From assembly GCA_947624455.1 (NCBI GenBank), contig CANQKL010000022.1, positions 1 through 15,578 of the forward strand: DNA of 15,578 nt. The letters are read 5' to 3'. Under the pieces are notes generated by a model. It was not told the origin of the DNA, made no database searches, and saw only the letters and a list, made by a program, of their open reading frames with translations. A program made the position numbers and the translations under genes. This DNA comes from an uncultured Clostridia bacterium. GTDB lineage: Bacteria; Bacillota; Clostridia; UMGS1883. Below, one piece after another: positions 6,681-12,529 of this stretch (its first letter is position 1; each line of letters opens with the position of its first letter).

Positions 6681-8117
6681 TCAATACGCCTTGCCCCAGT
6701 ATACCATGATACGGGCGGGCTTGCCGCAGCAGACGCACTTATCGTCTATCCTCTCCTGCTCGAAGGGCATACACCGGGCGGTCGCGCCGGTGTCGGCCTT
6801 TATCTTATCCTCACATTCCTGGTCGCCGCACCACATACCGCGGACGAAGCCGGGCTTGTTGTCCACGATGTCCTTGAACTCCTGATAACCGTGGGCGTCG
6901 TAGGTACACTCCTCGCGGTGGGCGAGGGCCTTTTCATAGAGGGAACGCTGTATGTCCTCCAGCGTCTCGGCCACCTTGGCCTCCAGCCCGTCAAGCGAGA
7001 CGAAGATCTTCTCCCGAGTGTCCCGGCGGACGAGGACGCAGCTATTTTTCTCAATGTCCTTCGGCCCGATCTCCAGGCGCAGAGGCACGCCCTTCATCTC
7101 ATATTCGCTGAACTTCCAGCCCGGATTTTTGTCGCTGTCGTCCAGCTTTACCCGGAAATTTTCGCCCAGCGCGGCCTGAAGCTCCCTGGCCTTGTCCAGC
7201 ACGCCCTCCTTGTGCATGGCGATGGGTATTATCATAAGCTGGATGGGGGCGACGCGGGGCGGCAGCACAAGGCCGCTGTCGTCGCCGTGAACCATAATCA
7301 GGGCGCCTATCATACGGGTGGTGAAGCCCCAGGAGGTCTGGTGCACGTACTGGAGAGTGTTGTTCTTGTCAGCGTACTGTATGCCGAAGGCTCGGGCGAA
7401 CCCGTCGCCGAAGTTGTGGCTGGTGCCGCTCTGGAGGGCCTTGCCGTCGTGCATAAGGCTCTCGATGGTGTAGGTGGCCACGGCGCCGGCGAACTTTTCC
7501 TTCTCGGTCTTGCGGCCCTTGACCACGGGGATAGCCAGGTAATTTTCGCAGAAGTCGGCGTAAACGTTCAGCATCCGCTCAGTCTCGGCCTGAGCCTCCT
7601 CGGCGGTGGCGTGGGCGGTGTGGCCCTCCTGCCACAAAAACTCCATCGTCCGCAGGAAGGGGCGGGTGGTCTTTTCCCACCTTACGACGCTGCACCACTG
7701 GTTGTAGAGCTTGGGCAGATCCCGGTGGGAGTGGATTATGTTCTTGTAGTGGTCGCAGAAAAGCGTCTCGCTGGTGGGGCGGACGCAAAGCCGCTCCTGG
7801 AGCTTTTCGTTGCCGCCCATAGTGACCCAGGCCACCTCGGGGGCGAAGCCCTCCACATGATCCTTCTCCTTTTGGAGCAGGCTTTCGGGAATGAACATGG
7901 GCATATAGACGTTTTCATGACCGGTGGCCTTGAACATGGCGTCCAAGGTCTTTTGAATATTTTCCCAGATGGCGTAGGCATATGGCCGGATAACGCAGCA
8001 GCCGCGAACCGAGGCGTACTCGATAAGGTCGGCCTTGGTTACTATGTCGGTGTACCAGCGGGCGAAGTCCACGTCCATGGGCGTGATCTCCTCCACAAAT
8101 CTCTTTTCTTCAGCCAT
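6681..8117 (-). CDS. proS: Prolyl-tRNA synthetase, type 3 (archaeal/eukaryote-like)
   Basis: Class II synthetase charging tRNA-Pro; 478 residues. It has RPTSET (113-118), motif 2 with TRPFLRTMEFLWQEGHTAHAT (about 151-171), GTSHNFG (231-237), TSWG (261-264) and motif 3 MVHGDDSGLVLPP (275-287), then an anticodon-binding domain. The C-terminal extension holds cysteines in WCGDQEC, RC and KCVCCGK that form the zinc-binding domain, and it ends in a Tyr, all hallmarks of the short type-3 ProRS without the editing insertion found in the long bacterial type. The open frame reaches a TTG at 8126, but ATG 8117 is chosen because AGGAG lies 9 bases upstream of it and would abut the TTG. A sigma-A promoter lies about 100 bases upstream. 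No T-box was seen in the leader. Confidence 0.97.
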   Translation of the reverse strand: MAEEKRFVEEITPMDVDFARWYTDIVTKADLIEYASVRGCCVIRPYAYAIWENIQKTLDAMFKATGHENVYMPMFIPESLLQKEKDHVEGFAPEVAWVTMGGNEKLQERLCVRPTSETLFCDHYKNIIHSHRDLPKLYNQWCSVVRWEKTTRPFLRTMEFLWQEGHTAHATAEEAQAETERMLNVYADFCENYLAIPVVKGRKTEKEKFAGAVATYTIESLMHDGKALQSGTSHNFGDGFARAFGIQYADKNNTLQYVHQTSWGFTTRMIGALIMVHGDDSGLVLPPRVAPIQLMIIPIAMHKEGVLDKARELQAALGENFRVKLDDSDKNPGWKFSEYEMKGVPLRLEIGPKDIEKNSCVLVRRDTREKIFVSLDGLEAKVAETLEDIQRSLYEKALAHREECTYDAHGYQEFKDIVDNKPGFVRGMWCGDQECEDKIKADTGATARCMPFEQERIDDKCVCCGKPARIMVYWGKAY

Positions 8118-8216
8118 CAATATCAACTCCTATTTTTATCACAGTGAAAATGACGCTTAAGCCCCGACCCCTCTGTATTTTTCCACACAGGGGTGCGCCT
8201 TCGGTCGTTTCACATT

Positions 8217-8245
8217 ATTTTACCACGTTTTTCCCCATCTGTCAA
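8217..8245 (-). promoter_or_regulatory. Promoter of proS
   Basis: Minus-strand TTGACA (8245-8240), a 17-bp spacer and TAAAAT (8222-8217). The leader of about 90 bases holds a bulged hairpin (CCCCTGT with ACAGAGGGG) but no recognised riboswitch. The 37-bp promoter region matches the cls promoter at 31 positions. Confidence 0.85.
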
Positions 8246-8377
8246 GGACTTTTTTAGGTCGGGGCCAAACAAATCGCCGACGATGGATTCCCATGTTTTC
8301 ACATTTAGTAGATACGCTGATTTTTGTATATACATAAATCAAGAAAATGCTCACATACTACACATGAGGTGATGAAC

Positions 8378-8653
8378 ATGGCAAAACAGGGCATGAGCCG
8401 TCCCGAACGGACGCACACACAAGTTAAGAATACGGCGGCTCCGGTTCCCGAAATTCAGGGAAAAGCAAAACACGGAAAGTCTCCCGCAAATCCGATCATC
8501 CCAGGGACAAAAGCGCCATCGCTAAAGGTCTATCATACAACGCCATTCTCACAGGAAAAGCCAATATCCGACGCCTATAACGCTATTGACAATGATCTCG
8601 CAAGAGACAATCTGGAGAATGATCTGCCCGCCGCGGATTCGCAGGATCTATAA
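8378..8653 (+). CDS. Small hydrophilic protein of unknown function
   Basis: A 91-residue protein that I do not recognise. It is rich in Pro, Lys, Asn and Asp, has no hydrophobic segment or signal peptide and no cysteine, and is probably largely disordered: it begins MAKQGMSRPERTHTQ, has a Lys/Pro-rich middle and ends with an acidic ISDAYNAIDNDLARDNLEND region. ATG 8378 is chosen over the upstream ATG at 8324 because GAGGTGAT (8366-8373) is well placed before it and the upstream 18 residues look unlike coding sequence. The next gene starts 52 bases on in the same direction, with a hairpin between them, so the two are probably expressed together. The sequence complexity and good ribosome site support it as a real gene. 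Confidence 0.7.
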   Translation: MAKQGMSRPERTHTQVKNTAAPVPEIQGKAKHGKSPANPIIPGTKAPSLKVYHTTPFSQEKPISDAYNAIDNDLARDNLENDLPAADSQDL

Positions 8654-8658
8654 GAATC

Positions 8659-8688
8659 AACGCCGTCTGAATACAATCGGGCGGCGTT
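8659..8688 (+). other. Hairpin between the small gene and the FAD oxidoreductase gene
   Basis: AACGCCG (8659-8665) pairs with CGGCGTT (8682-8688), and a further G-C pair is possible inside. It starts six bases after the stop of the small gene and has only three T after it, so it may be a weak terminator/attenuator or an mRNA-stabilising stem. Confidence 0.4.
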
Positions 8689-8705
8689 TCATACGAGGAG
8701 GAACT

Positions 8706-9995
8706 ATGGAATCAATCTGGCAAAAAAGCGCGCAGCTTCCGTCTTTCCCGAAGCTGAATCAAGACATATCCGCCGATGTTCTGATTATCGGCGGAGGTAT
8801 GGCGGGAATTCTGACGGCTTACTTTTTAATGCGGAACGGCGTGGACTGCGTTCTTGTTGAAAAGGGAAAAATCTGTCAAGGCACAACAGGACACACAACA
8901 GCAAAAATCACATTTCAGCATGGGCTGATCTATCACAAATTGCTGAAAAGCGGCGGAACTGAAATGGCGCAAAAATATCTTGAAGCAAACCGCTTTGCCT
9001 TTGAAAAATATACGGAGCTTTGCGAAAAAATTGACTGCGACTATGAGCGGAAAGACAATTATGTCTATTCGATTGGAGACAGGGGAGCGCTGGAGCAGGA
9101 GATGAATTCACTTGCGAAAATAGGCTATCCCGCACAGTTTTGCGAGAAAATTTCACTTCCGTTCCAAACGGCAGGCGCGGTTATGTTCCCATGTCAAGCG
9201 CAGTTTCATCCGCTGAAATTCATCTCTGCCATCGCAGCGGGTCTACCCATATATGAGAACACATTTGTAAAGGAAATGCGCGGAAATACGGCGGTGACAG
9301 ACAGCGGAAGCATTAGTGCAAAAACAGTAATCGTTGCAACACATTTTCCGTTCATTAATAAACACGGCATCTATTTCCTAAAGCTTTATCAACACCGTTC
9401 CTATGTGCTTGCTCTTGAAAACGCCTGCGATGTGGGCGGTATGTATGTTGAAGACAGCAAAACAGGACTTTCCTTCCGAAATTACGGAAAGTATCTTCTT
9501 CTCGGCGGCGGAGGACATCGTACAGGCAAAAAAGGCGGTAACTGGAGCGAGATTCGCCGCTATGCAAAGCTTTATTATCCCCAGTCAACGGAGTACTGCC
9601 GCTGGGCGGCACAGGACTGCATCAGTCTTGACGACGTGCCATATATCGGTAGGTATTCAAGCCGTACCGCACAGCTTTTCACAGCGACAGGCTTCAATAA
9701 ATGGGGTATGACGGGAGCGATGCTCTCGGCAATAATGCTCTCTGATATGGCGCAGGGGAGGAGTAATGAGTATGCGGATGTGTTTAGTCCATCGAGGAGT
9801 ATTCTAAAACCGCAGCTTTTTGTCAACAGCTTTGAGTCGGTAATAAATCTGCTGTCCATTACAGGCAGACGCTACCCGCACATGGGCTGCGCGCTCCGTT
9901 GGAATCGCGCTGAACATTCGTGGGATTGCGCCTGTCACGGCTCACGTTTCGATGAGTACGGCAAGGTACTAAATAACCCTGCAAATGCAAAATAG
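8706..9995 (+). CDS. FAD-dependent oxidoreductase with altered C-terminal Rieske-type domain
   Basis: A 429-residue DAO-superfamily flavoprotein. The dinucleotide-binding motif LIIGGGMAGILTAYFL (about 26-41) is followed by an acidic end (VEKG, about 51-54) and a GHTTAKIT segment (62-69) typical of glycine-oxidase-like enzymes; GFNKWGMTGAMLSA near 335-350 is the C-terminal FAD contact. The last about 45 residues are a Rieske [2Fe-2S] fold: PHMGC and, 16 residues on, CACHGSRFDEYGK. The expected motif is CxH...CxxH; here the first Cys is Tyr390 (codon TAC 9873-9875), while His392, Cys408, His411 and the disulfide pair Cys395/Cys410 are kept. A normal cluster therefore looks unlikely. ATG 8706 follows GAGGAGG at 8695-8701; the open frame upstream overlaps the small gene. 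Substrate unknown. Confidence 0.87.
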   Translation: MESIWQKSAQLPSFPKLNQDISADVLIIGGGMAGILTAYFLMRNGVDCVLVEKGKICQGTTGHTTAKITFQHGLIYHKLLKSGGTEMAQKYLEANRFAFEKYTELCEKIDCDYERKDNYVYSIGDRGALEQEMNSLAKIGYPAQFCEKISLPFQTAGAVMFPCQAQFHPLKFISAIAAGLPIYENTFVKEMRGNTAVTDSGSISAKTVIVATHFPFINKHGIYFLKLYQHRSYVLALENACDVGGMYVEDSKTGLSFRNYGKYLLLGGGGHRTGKKGGNWSEIRRYAKLYYPQSTEYCRWAAQDCISLDDVPYIGRYSSRTAQLFTATGFNKWGMTGAMLSAIMLSDMAQGRSNEYADVFSPSRSILKPQLFVNSFESVINLLSITGRRYPHMGCALRWNRAEHSWDCACHGSRFDEYGKVLNNPANAK

Positions 9996-10001
9996 GCAAA
10001 A

Positions 10002-10049
10002 AATGATATGCACCTCCAAAAGTGTCTAACTTTTGGGGCGCATATCATT
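10002..10049 (-). terminator. Nested hairpin terminator between convergent genes
   Basis: An outer 10-bp stem (AATGATATGC 10002-10011 with GCATATCATT 10040-10049) and an inner 8-bp stem (CCAAAAGT 10016-10023 with ACTTTTGG 10029-10036) close on a 5-base loop. On the minus strand the hairpin runs into a six-T run (complement of the A-run 9998-10003), as expected for terminating the CHAP gene. It also lies just after the stop of the plus-strand oxidoreductase. Confidence 0.7.
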
Positions 10050-10074
10050 AGCTCCATAGCTCTTTGCTGATTAT

Positions 10075-11985
10075 TTATTTTTTTACGACCTCTACCTCGC
10101 TTATCGGCTCCATGCCGCTAAGACCGTTCCAGACCATGACCTTGACCGTGTCAAAATCCCCGCTGACGGCAAAGCTCTCGTCGCCGGAGGAATAGGCCCT
10201 CGTTTCGGCGGAAAGGAGCTTGTTCCCCTTATACGCCGCCAAAATCACTCTGCAAGGGGCGGCGGCCCCGCTTATCTTGACATTGCAAAGAGTGTAGCTA
10301 CCGTGGCTGTCGAGGGTGGTCTTAGTGCTGACCGTCCTTTTCCACTGGGCGTAAAGCGTTATAACCTTCCCGTTTTCGGCGGTAAGGTTTTTAACTTTTG
10401 CTTCGTCGGCGTAGGGATTGCCGCTCCCGTCGGGCTTGGTGTTCCAGCCGGTAAAGGTGTAATACTTTTTTGTAAAGCCGTTTTTCGTCAACGCCTTTTC
10501 GCTGTCATAGCTGTGAACGCTGTCCGCCGTCGCGCCTGTTCCGCCGTTGGCGTTGTATTTTACGGTATAGGTGAACGGCTTCCACTGCGCGTATAACGTC
10601 TGATTTGCGGTGATTGTAACCTTTGTGTCCTTTGTGACCTGCGACCCTCCGCTGGCGGCGGTAAACCAACCGATAAACGTGTAGCCCGCTCTGGTGGGCG
10701 TGGGTAGGTCGCCATAATTGGAGTTGTATGTGACAGTTTTGCTCGGTGTGGGTGTACTGCCGCCGTTGGCGTTGAAGGTAACGGTGAAGTTCATATTTAT
10801 AGGAACGACAACTGAAGCATATTTGCCTTGAGTGCCAGTTTTGTCGTATGCATATATGTCTGTATAATATAATCCAGCAATATTTTTCAAGTCAGATAAT
10901 TTTACTCGGTAGCTTGCTTCGGCGGTTGTAACAGAACCATTATAGGAAATGGATGCTGTATACCAAATTGCGTCGGTTTTTCCTGCTACCCATGTTGGAA
11001 ACAGAACTTTTGCAACGCAGGCATTGTCCGTAACAGTACATTTTACAGTATAACCGGTGCTATCTTGATCTGTTATTCTTACGTTCGATATTTTTGGAGC
11101 CTCATTATCTTTTGCAATAGTCACAGTTTTGCTCCCAAGGAGATGGTTGTCACCGCCACCAACATTTATCGCATAAATGTAGATAGCTTGTGTGCCTGTC
11201 TTTTCTATTGCAATTGTTTCTTCATATCCATGATAATCCCCAACCCCATAAACTTTATTTACATCTGGCCTTGATTTATTGGCCTTTAAAACATACGCTC
11301 CCTCTACATTTGCAGAGCCTGCCGGGCCGCCGATGTAAACATGAATGTCAAGTTGAGCGGATTTGTTATCTGGGTCATACGCCCACCCACGTACTTTTAT
11401 AGTACCTGTGCCACCGACGCAACTATCGACCATACCAGTGGGATTTGAACCGCCGCTACCCCACTGTGGCCTTATAACGCCTTGAAAATTTCCCCAAGCG
11501 CCATAATATTGAAGTGTTTCCCTTTTAACCTCTTCTCCCCAACCGCCGTTTGCACGACCGTTCTGTCCCACGCCATACATTACAGAGACCGTACACCCTT
11601 CTAATGCAACGGCGACATGACCGGCGCTGTTTGATGAATTTTCAGCAAAACACAGTATATCTCCGGGTTGTGGAACAAAATCGGGCGTATTTGCGATACG
11701 TTGCCAACCGATCGGATATGTTAAGTTAAAATAATTACGTCCATAATATGTTGTAAAAGCACCATCACCTTTATAGTATGCATTGCCATAAATGATATAA
11801 TTTATGTACGCTGTGCCGAAATCGGAGCATTGATAGCCGTTTATTCCATCGACATTATATGCTGTTCCAATCTGCGCTTTTGCCCAGTTGACGGCTTCGG
11901 CCTGTGTGATAGCGTGTGCGGACACGCTGGCAAACAGGCACATAAACAAAGAGCCAATCACCGCGAATAAAACCTTTTTTCTCAC
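10075..11985 (-). CDS. Secreted CHAP-domain cell-wall hydrolase with GBS-Bsp-like and InlB B-type repeats
   Basis: A 636-residue exported protein. A signal peptide (VRKK, then a hydrophobic core, cleavage probably after SAHA at 25) precedes a CHAP domain (about 28-175) with catalytic Cys53 in GYQCSDFG and His123 in AGHVAVAL, expected to cut peptidoglycan as amidase or endopeptidase. A beta-rich region follows (about 185-290, with VRGWAYDPD), then a segment like the GBS Bsp-like repeat (about 297-390; IWYTASI...AGLYYTDIYAYD), and two InlB B-type/Flg_new repeats (about 400-470 and 474-550; FNANGG...GYTFIGW...LYAQWK), and a 90-residue tail. No sortase motif or transmembrane anchor is visible. 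GTG 11985 is chosen over GTG 11994 because AAAGGGAG ends 8 bases before it. Repeat-encoding DNA is visibly more GC-rich than the first two thirds. Confidence 0.88.
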   Translation of the reverse strand: MRKKVLFAVIGSLFMCLFASVSAHAITQAEAVNWAKAQIGTAYNVDGINGYQCSDFGTAYINYIIYGNAYYKGDGAFTTYYGRNYFNLTYPIGWQRIANTPDFVPQPGDILCFAENSSNSAGHVAVALEGCTVSVMYGVGQNGRANGGWGEEVKRETLQYYGAWGNFQGVIRPQWGSGGSNPTGMVDSCVGGTGTIKVRGWAYDPDNKSAQLDIHVYIGGPAGSANVEGAYVLKANKSRPDVNKVYGVGDYHGYEETIAIEKTGTQAIYIYAINVGGGDNHLLGSKTVTIAKDNEAPKISNVRITDQDSTGYTVKCTVTDNACVAKVLFPTWVAGKTDAIWYTASISYNGSVTTAEASYRVKLSDLKNIAGLYYTDIYAYDKTGTQGKYASVVVPINMNFTVTFNANGGSTPTPSKTVTYNSNYGDLPTPTRAGYTFIGWFTAASGGSQVTKDTKVTITANQTLYAQWKPFTYTVKYNANGGTGATADSVHSYDSEKALTKNGFTKKYYTFTGWNTKPDGSGNPYADEAKVKNLTAENGKVITLYAQWKRTVSTKTTLDSHGSYTLCNVKISGAAAPCRVILAAYKGNKLLSAETRAYSSGDESFAVSGDFDTVKVMVWNGLSGMEPISEVEVVKK

Positions 11986-12026
11986 AAAAACCACTCCCTT
12001 TAATTAAAAATTGTGCCATGCGCCGC

Positions 12027-12068
12027 CCCGGCGCGGGAGGGAACAGACATTTGTCTGCCGCGCCGAGG
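12027..12068 (-). other. GC-rich stem-loop in the leader of the CHAP gene
   Basis: CGGCGCGG (12029-12036) pairs with CCGCGCCG (12058-12065), extended by CC/GG with one bulge, and encloses a second stem CAGAC/GTCTG (12044-12048/12053-12057) with a 4-base loop. It lies about 40 bases upstream of the GTG start. There is no T-run directly after it, so it is not a standard terminator; it may shape the leader mRNA. No known riboswitch consensus was recognised. Confidence 0.5.
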
Positions 12069-12113
12069 CCGCTTTATTTTAACAGGGCATACACCCTATT
12101 ATTTTTAACGCAA

Positions 12114-12300
12114 TAAAAAATGCGCCGCTCAATCAAGGAGCGACACATAAAAAATACATCACTCCGATTTGTTGCGACACAAATATCTGACATAGCCCAA
12201 TGCACAGGCATGCTGAAAAGGAGCCATGTATTTTTATCAAAAGTATTTGACAAAAATACACGCCTAATACATTGGGAATTCAGATATTCATTTGTGTCGC
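12114..12300 (-). ncRNA. Candidate structured RNA (6S-like RNA or regulatory leader)
   Basis: A predicted minus-strand transcript of about 187 nt begins at G12300, six bases after a perfect TATAAT, and ends in a terminator. Residues 12300 to 12174 fold as one long irregular hairpin: GCGACACAAA with TTTGTGTCGC (10 bp), a 4-base bulge, TATCTGA with TCAGATA (7 bp), an internal loop, CCCAATG with CATTGGG (7 bp), an asymmetric bubble of about 9 and 24 bases, and an apical 15-bp stem (one G-U) closed by a 4-base loop. The length, promoter and bubble resemble 6S RNA, which mimics an open promoter and binds RNA polymerase, but 6S RNAs usually pair their two ends, whereas this one has a 60-base 3' tail. 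The plus-strand reading frame 12120-12392 is its shadow. Existence is well supported, identity is not. Confidence 0.6.
12115..12144 (-). terminator. Terminator of the structured RNA
   Basis: Minus-strand GTCGCTC (12144-12138) pairs with GAGCGGC (12130-12124) around a 7-base loop (one G-T pair), then GCA and six T (12120-12115). It lies about 130 bases upstream of the CHAP start, so it either ends a free RNA or acts as an attenuator for that gene. Confidence 0.75.
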
Positions 12301-12306
12301 AAATAT

Positions 12307-12335
12307 ATTATATCACAGAATTATTTCCTCTGCAA
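12307..12335 (-). promoter_or_regulatory. Promoter of the structured RNA
   Basis: Minus-strand TTGCAG (12335-12330), a 17-bp spacer and a perfect TATAAT (12312-12307) preceded by TGTGA. The predicted start, G12300, is exactly the first base of the long hairpin. Confidence 0.8.
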
Positions 12336-12401
12336 TACTTTTTTGAAAATTTTATTTATCCTCGACAAAATATACTCCTCCGGTCAATATAACAAAATCA
12401 C

Positions 12402-12443
12402 ATAAAAATACCGGCAATGCTTAAGCATTTCCGGTATTTTTAT
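12402..12443 (-). terminator. Strong terminator downstream of cls
   Basis: A perfect 13-bp stem (ATAAAAATACCGG 12402-12414 with CCGGTATTTTTAT 12431-12443) holds an inner AATGC/GCATT stem and TTAA loop. Each arm provides a T-tract, so it can act in both directions. It lies about 85 bases beyond the cls stop; the stretch between holds only a small CTGCG/CGCAG stem (12471-12483). Confidence 0.8.
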
Positions 12444-12529
12444 ATCAACTCACATTGCGTTATTCAAATGCTGCGCGCCGCAGATACATAGCCGCTGCCG
12501 TTCTTTTAAATAGTTTGCTTCGGGAAGGA

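Noticed and set aside
6891..8147. Plus-strand open frame of 418 codons opposite proS
   Set aside because: It is the antisense shadow of the GC-rich proS codons; the translation is Val/Gly/Leu-rich with no family motif.
8118..8216. T-box or other riboswitch in the proS leader
   Set aside because: I found no GGTGG...CCGCG-type T-box and no specifier-like structure; only a bulged hairpin is present. serS also has no T-box in front of it.
11986..12113. c-di-AMP (ydaO) or c-di-GMP riboswitch before the CHAP gene
   Set aside because: Such riboswitches are common before cell-wall hydrolase genes, but the conserved core sequences as I know them are not present.
12174..12302. MITE with terminal inverted repeats instead of an RNA gene
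   Set aside because: The arms end exactly at a predicted transcription start and a terminator follows; no target duplication is seen. It cannot be fully excluded without a copy-number search.
12120..12392. Plus-strand open frame of 90 codons in the 544-base gap upstream of the CHAP gene
   Set aside because: It runs through the structured RNA hairpin and its promoter, lacks a ribosome site and has no protein-like motif.
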